Positions 10,224-18,534 of a DNA stretch of 64,000 nucleotides are shown here, one piece after another. Within the stretch, counting starts at the first letter, position 1, and each line of letters starts with the position of its first letter. The notes below the pieces were generated by a model. The model searched no databases and was not told where the DNA came from. It saw nothing but the letters and a program-made list of their open reading frames with translations. Origin of the DNA: Spirosoma sordidisoli (GTDB lineage Bacteria > Bacteroidota > Bacteroidia > Cytophagales > Spirosomataceae); contig NZ_SBLB01000005.1 in NCBI RefSeq assembly GCF_004138325.1, positions 62,001 through 126,000 on the forward strand. The letters are read 5' to 3'. The position numbers and the translations under genes are program-made.

Positions 10224-10832
10224 CTATTGTTTAACGTGACGACTTTGCAGCACGGCAATGATATCGTCGAGGTCTATGTTTTTCTGCTCCAGCAGCACCA
10301 GAAAATGGAAGAGCAGATCGGCCGCTTCGCCCTTGAAGAGGTGGTCGTTGTTGTCTTTGGCTTCAATAACCAGTTCTACAGCCTCTTCGCCTACCTTCTG
10401 CGCAATCTTGTTGACGCCTTTTTTGAACAGCGAAGCCGTATACGACCCATCGGCCGGATTGACTTTCCGGTCATGGATGATCTGCTGCAGGTAATTGAGA
10501 AACTGGCCCTGCCCTTTGTTGACTTCGTCGAAGCAGGTATCGGCACCCGTGTGGCAGGTTGGCCCGGCGGGGTGAACTTTGATCAGGAGCGTATCGCCGT
10601 CGCAGTCGATCCGGATCTCCCGCACATGCAGAAAATTATTCGACGTTTCGCCTTTGGTCCAGAGCCGTTGTTTGCTGCGGCTGAAAAACGTAACGACCTG
10701 CTCGGCCCGGGTTTTTTCGTAAGCCTCGCGGTTCATGTAGCCCAGCATGAGTACGTTACCCGTATCGGCATCCTGAATCACGGCCGGAACCAGCCCATCG
10801 GTCGATTTGTCGAAGTTAATGTCGGAATTCAT
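10224..10832 (-). CDS. hisIE: Bifunctional phosphoribosyl-AMP cyclohydrolase / phosphoribosyl-ATP pyrophosphatase
   Basis: 202 residues. The HisI half (residues ~1-110) has GYMNREAYEKT, SRSKQRLWTKGETS and the metal-binding DCDGDTLLIKV and PAGPTCHTG motifs. The HisE half (~115-202) has KVGEEAVELVIEAKD and the acidic helix typical of that hydrolase. Together they catalyse steps 2 and 3 of histidine synthesis. The start at 10832 is chosen over 10961 because homology begins there and the upstream codons run into trpA. It is the last gene of the trp cluster, 17 bp after trpA, and no other his gene is in view. A -7 box ends 4 nt before its ATG. Confidence 0.93.
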   Translation of the reverse strand: MNSDINFDKSTDGLVPAVIQDADTGNVLMLGYMNREAYEKTRAEQVVTFFSRSKQRLWTKGETSNNFLHVREIRIDCDGDTLLIKVHPAGPTCHTGADTCFDEVNKGQGQFLNYLQQIIHDRKVNPADGSYTASLFKKGVNKIAQKVGEEAVELVIEAKDNNDHLFKGEAADLLFHFLVLLEQKNIDLDDIIAVLQSRHVKQ

Positions 10833-10836
10833 ACTG

Positions 10837-10844
10837 CAAAGGTA
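10837..10844 (-). promoter_or_regulatory. -7 promoter box of hisIE
   Basis: Minus-strand TACCTTTG matches TAnnTTTG and ends 4 nt before the hisIE start. It suggests hisIE can be transcribed independently of the trp genes, with little or no leader. Confidence 0.45.
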
Positions 10845-10849
10845 GGGTC

Positions 10850-11641
10850 TTAGGATCGAATCGTCCCTACAAAGGCACGGATGCTCTCGGGTGAGGTGCC
10901 ATGATCCTGTAGATGGCGAATAAAGGCACTCCCCACAATGGCGCCGTTGGCGTACTGGCAAGCTGTATCGAAGGTCTCGTGGTCGTTGATCCCGAATCCG
11001 ATCAGGCGCGGGTTCCGCAGCTGCATGGCACGAATTCGGTCGAAATACGCCCGCATCGGCTCGCTGATGCCTTTGGTCGAGCCCGTGATGCTGGCCGAGG
11101 AGACCATGTAGATAAACCCGTCAGATTCGGCGTCGATGTGCCGGATGCGCTCGTCCGAGGTCTGGGGCGTAATCAGGTTCACGTTCAGAATACCGTAGGC
11201 GCGGAAGATGTCGGCATACTCGGCCAGAAACAGGTCGAGCGGCAGGTCGGGCAGGATAACGCCATCGACGCCTACCGCGCGGCACTGCTGGCAGAAGTTC
11301 TCGACCCCGAACTGAAGCACCGGGTTAACGTAGCCCATGAGCAGAATCGGCACCGTAATTTCCTGGCGGCAGCTGGCCAGCTGCGCGAACAGCGTCTTGA
11401 GCGACATGCCGTTCTCAAGCGCTTTTCCGTTGCTCTGCTGGATGGTTTCGCCATCGGCGACGGGGTCGGAGTAGGGCATACCGATCTCAACCAGATCGAC
11501 GCCGGCAGCCTGTAAGCCGCGCAACACAGTCAGGGTATCGTCGAGGTTGGGGAAGCCAGCGGTAAAATAAACGTTCAGCAGTCGGTCGCTTTTCTGGGCA
11601 AAGAGGTCGGTTATCCGGTTTTGGGTAATGGAACTGGTCAT
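10850..11641 (-). CDS. trpA: Tryptophan synthase alpha subunit
   Basis: 263 residues, TIM barrel. The catalytic Glu52 lies in VEIGMPYSDP and Asp63 in VADG, equivalent to E. coli Glu49 and Asp60. It cleaves indole-3-glycerol phosphate to indole and glyceraldehyde 3-phosphate and passes indole to TrpB through the heterotetramer tunnel. It lies 158 bp downstream of trpB, a gap filled by long palindromes (11679-11800). Confidence 0.97.
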   Translation of the reverse strand: MTSSITQNRITDLFAQKSDRLLNVYFTAGFPNLDDTLTVLRGLQAAGVDLVEIGMPYSDPVADGETIQQSNGKALENGMSLKTLFAQLASCRQEITVPILLMGYVNPVLQFGVENFCQQCRAVGVDGVILPDLPLDLFLAEYADIFRAYGILNVNLITPQTSDERIRHIDAESDGFIYMVSSASITGSTKGISEPMRAYFDRIRAMQLRNPRLIGFGINDHETFDTACQYANGAIVGSAFIRHLQDHGTSPESIRAFVGTIRS

Positions 11642-11678
11642 GGCAAGTCGTTAAACAGTCATCAGTAGCCGGGCTTTT

Positions 11679-11800
11679 CCCTGCCCGTGGTCGTAGACCC
11701 GGGCAGTGGTTTTCGCTCCGTTGTGGTAGTGGTTGTCGGCTCCCCGAACCACGGTCCGGGTCTACGACCACGGACAGGGTTCGGGGAGCCGACAACCACT
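11679..11800. repeat. Interlocked inverted repeats between trpB and trpA
   Basis: Two inverted repeats are arranged A-B-A'-B'. A is 11679-11704 and A' is 11754-11779 (26 bp with two mismatches). B is 11728-11750 and B' is 11778-11800 (23 bp perfect). B' ends on the trpB stop codon. A and A' each also form a small hairpin of their own, CTGCCCG/CGGGCAG in A and GTCCG/CGGAC in A', with a compensatory change between them. This looks like a second REP-type family with GTGGTCGTAGACC as the loop. Confidence 0.75.
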
Positions 11801-12999
11801 CACAAATATTTCGAGTAGGTGCTCAAGTCTTTGTCGCCCCGGCCCGACAGGCACACGACGACGACGTCGGTGGGGGTGAGGCCCATTTTGGGGAGGGCAG
11901 CCAGCGCGTGGGCGGTTTCGATGGCGGGAATGATGCCTTCGAGTTTGCTGAGGTTAAAGCCAGCCTGGATGGCGTCATCGTCGGTAATGGCGTAGAAATC
12001 GCCCCGGCCCGTGTCGAACAGGTGGGCGTGGAGCGGGCCGATACCGGGATAGTCGAGACCCGCCGAAATGGAATAGGGTTCGGTAACCTGACCGTCTTCG
12101 GTTTGCATCAGAATGGTCCGGCTGCCGTGCAGCACGCCCGGTTTGCCGAGCGCCGTAGTAGCGGCCGAATGGCCCGACGATACGCCCAGCCCGGCGGCTT
12201 CGGTAGCTACCAGCCGTACGGAAGGTTCGTTCAGGAAGTGGTAGAACGCGCCGGCCGCATTGCTGCCGCCCCCTACGCAGGCCACTACGTAATCGGGATT
12301 CTCACGACCTGTTTTGGCAAAAAGCTGCTTCCGGATCTCCTCCGAGATAACTGACTGGAAACGCGCCACCATGTCGGGGTATGGATGCGGTCCAACGACC
12401 GAGCCGATGATGTAATGGGTATCGACGGGGTTGTTGATCCAGTGGCGCATGGCCTCGTTGGTCGCATCTTTGAGCGTCTGGCTCCCCGAGGTAGCAGGCC
12501 GTACTTCGGCGCCCAGCATCCGCATCCGGTCAACGTTCGGTTTTTGCCGCTCCATGTCGATGCTGCCCATGTAAACGATGCATTCCAGCCCCATCAGCGC
12601 GCAGACCGTTGCCGTTGCCACGCCATGCTGACCGGCTCCGGTTTCGGCCACGATCCGTTTTTTGCCGAGCCGCTGCGCCACCAGGATCTGCCCGATGGTA
12701 TTGTTGATCTTGTGAGCACCCGTATGGCAAAGATCTTCGCGTTTGAGGTAGACCGTAGCGCCGACTTGCTCCGACAGCCGCCTGGCCAGGAACAGGGGCG
12801 TTGGGCGACCCACGTAATCTTCCAGTAACTGCTGAAACTCGGCCTGAAATGCAGGATCGGCCATGATCTGGAGGTAGCTCTGCCGCAGTTCTTCAACGTT
12901 CGGGTAGAGCATTTCCGGAATGAACGCCCCGCCGAAGCGGCCGTAAAAACCTTTATCAGTAACGGCAAACGAGGTTTGCGGTTCGAGGGTAGATTGCAT
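11800..12999 (-). CDS. trpB: Tryptophan synthase beta subunit
   Basis: 399 residues, PLP enzyme. The PLP lysine is Lys97 in HTGAHKINN, and the glycine-rich phosphate loop is CVGGGSNAAG. It condenses indole with L-serine to give tryptophan. The length and the motifs ETGAGQHG and GRGDKD are those of the TrpB1 type that partners with TrpA. It is separated from trpF by the two-gene insert at 13100-13716. Confidence 0.97.
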   Translation of the reverse strand: MQSTLEPQTSFAVTDKGFYGRFGGAFIPEMLYPNVEELRQSYLQIMADPAFQAEFQQLLEDYVGRPTPLFLARRLSEQVGATVYLKREDLCHTGAHKINNTIGQILVAQRLGKKRIVAETGAGQHGVATATVCALMGLECIVYMGSIDMERQKPNVDRMRMLGAEVRPATSGSQTLKDATNEAMRHWINNPVDTHYIIGSVVGPHPYPDMVARFQSVISEEIRKQLFAKTGRENPDYVVACVGGGSNAAGAFYHFLNEPSVRLVATEAAGLGVSSGHSAATTALGKPGVLHGSRTILMQTEDGQVTEPYSISAGLDYPGIGPLHAHLFDTGRGDFYAITDDDAIQAGFNLSKLEGIIPAIETAHALAALPKMGLTPTDVVVVCLSGRGDKDLSTYSKYL

Positions 13000-13044
13000 C
13001 GTTGACTAAAATTAGCGGGCTCCTGCGGGTGAAGGCCGAGAGTC

Positions 13045-13056
13045 GACCACGTGGTC
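13045..13056. promoter_or_regulatory. 12-bp perfect palindrome upstream of trpB
   Basis: GACCACGTGGTC lies in the 100-bp gap between the small insert gene (stop 13100) and trpB (start 12999). It could be an operator or a hairpin remnant of a repeat. No regulator is known. Confidence 0.3.
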
Positions 13057-13099
13057 TAGGCGGTTCAGGAGGCCGTAAGTGGCTTATGTTCTCTTGCTG

Positions 13100-13270
13100 T
13101 TAGTTGCCTTTGCGGTTGCGAAGAATAACCGACAGGTCAGCGTCTTTCAAACTTTCCCGGGCCTGCTCCACCTTTTTGTCGACAAAGGCCTGTACGGTGG
13201 GGTGGCGTGTCAGTAATAGATCGGGTACCAGGTCAACCAACTTCTTATTTGTCTTACTTGCAGTTCTCAT
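13100..13270 (-). CDS. Small basic protein, partner of the DUF6934-like gene
   Basis: 56 residues (begins MRTASKTNKKLVDLV, ends ILRNRKGN), Lys/Arg-rich and probably helical; the middle segment VQAFVDKKVEQARESLKD is amphipathic. The start ATG overlaps the stop of the upstream gene by 4 nt (ATGA), so the two are translationally coupled. The size, charge and coupling resemble a toxin-antitoxin or regulator pair, but this is inference. Not recognised as a named family. Confidence 0.6.
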   Translation of the reverse strand: MRTASKTNKKLVDLVPDLLLTRHPTVQAFVDKKVEQARESLKDADLSVILRNRKGN

Positions 13271-13716
13271 ACTGATTGCGACTTTAGTTGAAAGGCAAAT
13301 CCTGTATATAATTGATCGGGGACAAAACGCTCGTACTGGCCATCAGGTCGTTTACCATATATCCAAAACAGTTCCTGCGCCCGGTCCAGTTCTCTGCTGA
13401 TCAAAATTCGGTAAAAGCGCGTACGGGCGGTATCTCGTCCCTGTATGTAGATGAGCTTTTCGGGGTAAGCGTCCCAGAATAGGAACATGGTTCGTACTAC
13501 GGTAGCAATCACGGTCGGCATATCCTGGTTGTCACTGACAACGTCATCGGCTAACCGACCGTCCGGCATGACATCGACCAGAGCAAGGTTAACGACTTGC
13601 TCATCGATGGGATCGTAGAGAACCTGTTTGGCGATGATGCGAGCTGGGCTTACGCTCAGAAAGGCGAACGTTTGTCGGTCTGGGCTGCTTCGTAACGGAT
13701 AAGCGGGTTCGTTCAT
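13267..13716 (-). CDS. DUF6934-like protein inserted in the trp operon
   Basis: 149 residues. The central part (TVIATVVRTMFLFWDAYPEK, then IYIQGRDTARTRFYRILIS) matches my memory of the DUF6934 family: small proteins of unknown function found widely in Bacteroidota, usually with a short partner gene. Conserved TxARTRxYR is visible at residues ~95-104. A -7 box (TATATTTG, 13722-13729) lies 5 nt before its ATG, giving it its own promoter between trpF and trpB. It overlaps the next gene by 4 nt. Confidence 0.65.
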   Translation of the reverse strand: MNEPAYPLRSSPDRQTFAFLSVSPARIIAKQVLYDPIDEQVVNLALVDVMPDGRLADDVVSDNQDMPTVIATVVRTMFLFWDAYPEKLIYIQGRDTARTRFYRILISRELDRAQELFWIYGKRPDGQYERFVPDQLYTGFAFQLKSQSV

Positions 13717-13721
13717 GCCGG

Positions 13722-13729
13722 CAAATATA
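13722..13729 (-). promoter_or_regulatory. -7 promoter box of the insert
   Basis: Minus-strand TATATTTG, a match to TAnnTTTG, ends 5 nt before the ATG of the DUF6934-like gene. It implies expression of the pair independent of tryptophan attenuation, with readthrough into trpB and trpA. Confidence 0.45.
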
Positions 13730-13751
13730 CTTTTGTCGGCATTGTGTATCG

Positions 13752-14390
13752 CTAGACTTCTTCCTCAACCGGGCGTAGCCGGTCGATCAGCTCTTTTACC
13801 TGCGCCACGTCTTTGATACCGGGGGCAATTTCAACCTGGCTGTTGACATCAACGCCGTACAGTTTCATGCCTTTCAGCGCATCCAGCTGGTCGAGGTTGT
13901 GCAGGCCGATGCCTCCGCTGATGAAAAACGGCTTTTCGTTATCGTAGCGGCTCAGGATGCTCCAGTCGAAGGTATGTCCGTTGCCGCCGGGCTGATCGCC
14001 TTTGGCATCGAACAGAAAAAAGTCGCACTGGGCTTTGTAGTTGTTCAGCATCGAGAAGTTAAACGACCCATCGACCCGAAACGCCTTGATCAGGCTGATA
14101 CCCCGGTTGCGCAGGCTCCGGCAGTACTCCGGCGTTTCGTTGCCGTGGAGCTGTACGTACTGGAAATCGTATTTCTTAACCGTTCGCAGAATGAAGTCCG
14201 GACTGGCGTTGACAAAGACGCCTACTTTCCGGATTGAGCGGGGCAGTTCTTTCACCACCGTCTCGTCCAGCGTATCGCCCACGAAGCGGGGCGACTGATC
14301 GTAGAAAATAAACCCGATAAAGTCGGGACCAAGGGCGGCAACCTCACGGAGATTGTCGGCATCACGCAGACCGCACACTTTGATTTTCAT
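13752..14390 (-). CDS. trpF: Phosphoribosylanthranilate isomerase
   Basis: 212 residues, TIM barrel. The N-terminal KIKVCGLRD carries the catalytic Cys6 and the loop aspartate expected in DAKGDQPGGNG is present at about residue 128. FISGGIG and GVDVNSQVE form the phosphate-binding C-terminal part. It converts N-(5-phosphoribosyl)anthranilate to CdRP. It starts 12 bp after trpC, clearly in the same operon. Confidence 0.96.
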   Translation of the reverse strand: MKIKVCGLRDADNLREVAALGPDFIGFIFYDQSPRFVGDTLDETVVKELPRSIRKVGVFVNASPDFILRTVKKYDFQYVQLHGNETPEYCRSLRNRGISLIKAFRVDGSFNFSMLNNYKAQCDFFLFDAKGDQPGGNGHTFDWSILSRYDNEKPFFISGGIGLHNLDQLDALKGMKLYGVDVNSQVEIAPGIKDVAQVKELIDRLRPVEEEV

Positions 14391-14402
14391 GGTAGAAACG
14401 AG

Positions 14403-15212
14403 TTAGATGGGTACAGCAGACGTTAACGTATATTGATGAATGAGTGTGGCCAGCGCAGCCGCCGGGTCCGTAGTTTTCATAAAAGCTTCGCCGATCAGGA
14501 ATCCGTCGAACCCGGCCCGGAACAGTGTCCGCATGGTTTGGGCATCGTGCAGACCACTTTCGGTGATTTTGGCGAACGTATCCGGAATCCGCTCCACGAG
14601 CCGCAGCGAGGTTTCGACCGAGGTCTCGAAGGTTTTCAGGTTTCGGTTGTTGACGCCCACCAGATCGACGGTATGCGTCAGCGAACGATCCAGCTCGCCT
14701 TCGTCGTGTACTTCCAGCAATACCTGTAAACCCAGATCCTGCGCCTGCATGCTGAGCGTAGATACCTCGTCGGGCGTCAGGCAGGCCGCGATCAGCAGAA
14801 CCAGGTCGGCTCCCCAGGCTTTGGCTTCGAGGAGCTGGTAGGTATCGACAATAAAGTCTTTGCGGAGAATGGGCGTACCGGGGTTGGCGGCCCGGGCGGC
14901 CTGCAGGTCGGCGGGCGTACCGCCAAAAAACGGCTCGTCGGTCAGTACGCTCAGTACCGCTGCGCCCGCCTGTACATAGCCCCGGGTGGTCGTGGCCACG
15001 TCGGCAGTACCGTTGATGAGGCCTTTGGAAGGAGACCGGCGTTTGAACTCGGCAATGATGCCGGTTGATCGAAAGTCCTGTACCGCATCGCGTGCCGACA
15101 GCGTCGGGCGTTTGAAGTCAGGCATCTGTTCCAGCGCCGACCGGGGTGTTTCGGCCTGCCGCTGGGCTACTTCGATTCGTTTCTGGGCAATGATTTCGTC
15201 AAGAATTGTCAT
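14403..15212 (-). CDS. trpC: Indole-3-glycerol phosphate synthase
   Basis: 269 residues. IIAEFKRRSPSKG (residues ~52-64), LSVLTDEPFFGG, ILRKDFIVD and VGVNNRNLKTF are the standard active-site segments of IGPS, with the catalytic lysines in the first and third. It closes the indole ring of CdRP with loss of CO2. It is monofunctional, TrpF being a separate gene directly downstream. Confidence 0.97.
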   Translation of the reverse strand: MTILDEIIAQKRIEVAQRQAETPRSALEQMPDFKRPTLSARDAVQDFRSTGIIAEFKRRSPSKGLINGTADVATTTRGYVQAGAAVLSVLTDEPFFGGTPADLQAARAANPGTPILRKDFIVDTYQLLEAKAWGADLVLLIAACLTPDEVSTLSMQAQDLGLQVLLEVHDEGELDRSLTHTVDLVGVNNRNLKTFETSVETSLRLVERIPDTFAKITESGLHDAQTMRTLFRAGFDGFLIGEAFMKTTDPAAALATLIHQYTLTSAVPI

Positions 15213-15224
15213 CTCATAAACAGG

Positions 15225-15240
15225 CAGACCTCCCGGTCTG
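15225..15240. repeat. Short hairpin in the trpD-trpC gap
   Basis: CAGACC / GGTCTG with a 4-nt TCCC loop, in the 137-bp spacer between trpD (stop 15350) and trpC (start 15212). It may mark mRNA processing. Nothing else is seen in this gap. Confidence 0.3.
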
Positions 15241-15349
15241 TCCAGCCGCTAGGCTAAGTAATTCGTTCGTATCACTATTCTGGTTCTGCTATCGAAAACG
15301 ATCTGGTCATCGTGGAAACCTCCCGGCTCCGCGCATCTATGCCTGGTGT

Positions 15350-16336
15350 CTATGCAATCAGCCGGTCAAACGCCTGCCGGGCCCGGCCACTCTCCAGCGA
15401 TTCGCGGGCCATCAGGACGCCCTCCTCGCGGGAGCTGGCCTTACCGGCGGTGAGCAGTGCTATCGCCGAATTGGCCAGAACGGCCTGATTCTGAGCCGCT
15501 GTTCCTTTGTTGTCGAGCACATCCAGAAAGATCTGCGCCGATGCATCGAGGGTTTGTCCGCCCGCCAGCGATTCCGGGGTTAAGGTGCTCATTCCCAGGT
15601 GTTCGGGCTCCAGTACCTGCTCGGCATGGTTACTTATCATCTTAAACGCTCCCGTCAGCGAAATCTCGTCGTACCCGTCGAGGGCGTGAAGGATCGTAAA
15701 CTGCTTGCCCGATTGCTGATAAAGGTACGCATAAAGTCGAGCCAATTCAAGACTGAACACCCCTACGAGCTGTTTTTGGGGTTTGGCCGGGTTCACCATC
15801 GGACCGAGCACGTTGAAAAAGGTTTTTACGCCCAGATCTTTCCGGATGGGGCCTACGTTTTTCATGGCGGGGTGAAACAGCGGAGCGTGCAGGAAGCAGA
15901 TACCGGCGGTTTCGATCTTCCGTTCCAGCTCCCCAACATCGTTGGTAAACCGGTAACCCAGCCGCTCCAATACGGTCGACGATCCGACCAGCGACGAAAC
16001 GCCGTGGTTCCCGTGTTTGGCTACCCGCTGCCCGGCTCCGGCCACCACGAAAGCCGACAGGGTCGAGATGTTGAAGGTGTCCTTACCGTCGCCCCCGGTG
16101 CCGCAGAGGTCCATGGGGTCATAGGCCGCCAGGTCGACCGGCAGGCAGAGTTCCAGCATGGCGTCGCGGAAGCCTTCCAGTTCTTCCACGCGCAGGCTTC
16201 GCATCATGTAAACCGTCAGAAAGGAGGCTATCTGGGCCGTATTGTAGTCGCCCCGGCTGATGCCGATCAGGGTTTGCCGGGCCTGATCTTTCGAGAGCGT
16301 TTTGTATTCGAACAGGTGATTAAGAATTGCTTTCAT
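15350..16336 (-). CDS. trpD: Anthranilate phosphoribosyltransferase
   Basis: 328 residues. The motifs DLCGTGGDGKDTFNIST (residues ~77-93) and KHGNHGVSSLVGSS bind PRPP, and VGPIRKDLGVKTFFNVLGPM forms the anthranilate side. It transfers phosphoribosyl from PRPP to anthranilate. It is a stand-alone TrpD, not fused to TrpG. Confidence 0.97.
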   Translation of the reverse strand: MKAILNHLFEYKTLSKDQARQTLIGISRGDYNTAQIASFLTVYMMRSLRVEELEGFRDAMLELCLPVDLAAYDPMDLCGTGGDGKDTFNISTLSAFVVAGAGQRVAKHGNHGVSSLVGSSTVLERLGYRFTNDVGELERKIETAGICFLHAPLFHPAMKNVGPIRKDLGVKTFFNVLGPMVNPAKPQKQLVGVFSLELARLYAYLYQQSGKQFTILHALDGYDEISLTGAFKMISNHAEQVLEPEHLGMSTLTPESLAGGQTLDASAQIFLDVLDNKGTAAQNQAVLANSAIALLTAGKASSREEGVLMARESLESGRARQAFDRLIA

Positions 16337-16351
16337 TTTTCAATTAGTGAA

Positions 16352-16420
16352 TGAGTGAATGAGCGAATGAGTGTTTGGCCGCTGGTTTATTCGCCCATTC
16401 ACTCAATTGCTCATTCGCTC
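16352..16420. repeat. Inverted repeats in the trpG-trpD gap
   Basis: TGAGTGAATG (16352-16361) pairs with CATTCACTCA (16396-16405), and GAGCGAATGAG (16361-16371) with CTCATTCGCTC (16410-16420), the last overlapping the trpG stop. The arms are built from a GAATGAG-type simple repeat, so slippage could explain part of the order. Confidence 0.5.
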
Positions 16421-16985
16421 AATGGGTTAGCCAGTTCTGAATCATTTTTACGCCGTTTTCGGTCAGTACCGATTCGGGGTGGAACTGTAGACCCCGTACG
16501 TCGTAGCGTGTGTGAGCCAGAGCCATAACCCGCCCGCTTTCGTCGACGGCAGTAGTGCGGAGGTCGGCGGGCATCGACTCCGGAACGACCGTCCAGGAAT
16601 GGTAGCGGCCAACGGTCAGCTCGGCGGGGATGCCGGTAAAGAGTCGTTCGGCGGTGTCGGTCACGGTAGCCCGATGCGCCACGCCATGCAGCACGTCGCC
16701 CAGGTTTTCGAGCGTAGCGCCATACACTTCACCGATGCCCTGGTGGCCCAGGCAGATGCCCAGTATGCTCTTCGTAGGGCCATGTTCCCGAACCAGGTCC
16801 TGCATGATACCCGCTTCTGACGGGATACCCGGCCCCGGCGAGAGCATGATTTTGTCGTACTGGCCGGCATCCTCAACGGTCAGTTTGTCGTTCCTGACCA
16901 CATCGGGCCGGTACCCCAGTTCCCGCAGGATATAGACCAGGTTGTAGGTGAACGAGTCGTAATTATCCAGAACTAAGAGTTTCAT
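16419..16985 (-). CDS. trpG: Anthranilate synthase component II (glutamine amidotransferase)
   Basis: 188 residues. The class I amidotransferase triad is visible: Cys78 in GICLGHQ, then His169 and Glu171 in LQFHPES. The start at 16985 (MKLLVLDNYDSFTYN) is the canonical N-terminus and overlaps the trpE stop by 4 nt (ATGA), implying coupled translation and equal amounts of the two subunits. It supplies ammonia from glutamine to TrpE. Confidence 0.97.
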   Translation of the reverse strand: MKLLVLDNYDSFTYNLVYILRELGYRPDVVRNDKLTVEDAGQYDKIMLSPGPGIPSEAGIMQDLVREHGPTKSILGICLGHQGIGEVYGATLENLGDVLHGVAHRATVTDTAERLFTGIPAELTVGRYHSWTVVPESMPADLRTTAVDESGRVMALAHTRYDVRGLQFHPESVLTENGVKMIQNWLTH

Positions 16986-18424
16986 AAGGATTTTGCCTGT
17001 TCGATGGCCATCCGGAGGGCAGCCAGTTTGTTGTGTACTTCCTGCACTTCGCTCTCTACGACCGACTTGGCCACCACACCGGCACCCGCCTGGTAATAGA
17101 GCGTGTTGTCTTTGCTCATGAACGTGCGGATCATGATGCAATGGTTGAACTCACCGTCGAAACCCATGTAGCCGATGCTGCCCGAATAGAACGACCGGCT
17201 CAGGTTTTCGTAGCGGTCGATGAGCCGCATGGCCATGTGTTTCGGCGCGCCCGACAGCGTACCGGCGGGGAAGGTTTCGGCTACGATCTGTAGCGGATCG
17301 GCCGTTTCGGTCAGGTCGCCGACTACCTTCGAGACGAGGTGGATGACGTGGGAGTAGTACTGAACCTCCTTGAAGGTTTCAACTTTTACCACGTCGCAGT
17401 TGCGGCTGAGGTCGTTGCGGGCCAGGTCGACCAGCATCACGTGCTCGGCCGATTCTTTGGGGTCGTCGTAGAGCTTCTGGGCCAGCTCGGCATCGTGCGC
17501 ATCGTCGCCGGTGCGCCGGAAGGTACCGGCAATGGGGTAAATCGTGGCTTTCCGGTCTTTCACCACAATCTGCGACTCGGGCGATGAGCCAAAGAGCTTA
17601 TAGTTGCCGTAGTCGAAGTAAAACAGATACGGTGAGGGGTTGAGCGACCGCAGCGACCGGTACACGTTGAACTCGTCGCCCACGAACGGCATCTCGAACC
17701 GGCGCGACAGCACGATCTGAAACACGTCGCCCCGCTGGCAGTGGTCTTTCCCTTTCTGCACCACACCCCGAAACTCATCGTCCGTAAAGTTAGACTGTTC
17801 GGGACCGGCCGGGCTAAACGAATAGGTGGGGTAGTTGCGGCCCGTAATCAGGTCGCCGATGTCGTTGAGGGTAGAGGTCTCGGGTTCTGCTTCGCCAGCC
17901 TGCAGGTAGCTGTGCTCGAAAAGATACAGCTCGTCTTTGAAATGGTTGATGGCGATAACGTAGCGATACACCGCAAAAACGGCCGCCGGGATCTGGTTTT
18001 CGGCCGGAACGGGGGCCTGCAGCCGGATGTCTTCGAAACTTTGTACGGCCGGGTAGCCGAAGTAGCCGAACAGCCCGTTGGTGATGAATGAAAACGGCAG
18101 CTTCTCGTGCTGAAAGCTGTCTTTGAACTGCTGCAGGGCCGTGAGCATGTCGGACGACTCGACCGTACGAACCTGCTCCGACTGGCCGGGGAGCCGAACC
18201 GTCAGCTGCTGCCCTTCGTACGAGAACCGCGCTACCGGGTCGAAGGCGATGTAGGAGAAGGAGTTGTCGTTGCCGTGGTAGTCGGAGCTTTCGAGCAGGA
18301 TGCTGTTCAGGAACCGATCGCGGATACGGAGGTAGATGCTGACGGGGGTAATGATGTCGGCCAGCATCCGCTTGTGTCGGGTTACTACACGGTAGGTGGT
18401 TACTGGCGGGGCAGAAAGGGTCAT
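16982..18424 (-). CDS. trpE: Anthranilate synthase component I
   Basis: 480 residues. LLESS at 43-47 is the tryptophan feedback-binding motif seen in inhibitable TrpE proteins. The C-terminal chorismate-binding domain has QIVLSRRFE, PIAGTFRRTGDD, LVDLARNDLSRN, PAGTLSGAPK and GSIGYMGFDGEFN. With TrpG it makes anthranilate from chorismate. First structural gene of the operon; the start lies 37 nt after the U-run of the attenuator. Regulation is probably double: attenuation of transcription and end-product inhibition. Confidence 0.97.
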   Translation of the reverse strand: MTLSAPPVTTYRVVTRHKRMLADIITPVSIYLRIRDRFLNSILLESSDYHGNDNSFSYIAFDPVARFSYEGQQLTVRLPGQSEQVRTVESSDMLTALQQFKDSFQHEKLPFSFITNGLFGYFGYPAVQSFEDIRLQAPVPAENQIPAAVFAVYRYVIAINHFKDELYLFEHSYLQAGEAEPETSTLNDIGDLITGRNYPTYSFSPAGPEQSNFTDDEFRGVVQKGKDHCQRGDVFQIVLSRRFEMPFVGDEFNVYRSLRSLNPSPYLFYFDYGNYKLFGSSPESQIVVKDRKATIYPIAGTFRRTGDDAHDAELAQKLYDDPKESAEHVMLVDLARNDLSRNCDVVKVETFKEVQYYSHVIHLVSKVVGDLTETADPLQIVAETFPAGTLSGAPKHMAMRLIDRYENLSRSFYSGSIGYMGFDGEFNHCIMIRTFMSKDNTLYYQAGAGVVAKSVVESEVQEVHNKLAALRMAIEQAKSL

Positions 18425-18462
18425 TGTAGCGTTGTTAAGAGTGATTCGTTAGCGATTAGGAC

Positions 18463-18498
18463 AAAAAAATAAGGCTCACCGGGATGACGGTGAGCCTT
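18463..18498 (-). terminator. Attenuator terminator before trpE
   Basis: 10-bp perfect stem AAGGCTCACC / GGTGAGCCTT (18498-18489 with 18480-18471), 8-nt loop, followed on the minus strand by an ATTTTTTT tract. It stands 38 nt before the trpE ATG, so trpE mRNA must come from readthrough or from a very close promoter that I cannot see. Confidence 0.9.
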
Positions 18499-18534
18499 GT
18501 GTATGTTCGTTTATGAACAGCATAGGGGCAACCC

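Noticed and set aside
18476..18523. Second short ORF (MLFINEHTQGSPSSR) after trpL
   Set aside because: Contains no Trp codon and runs through the terminator stem; more likely chance.
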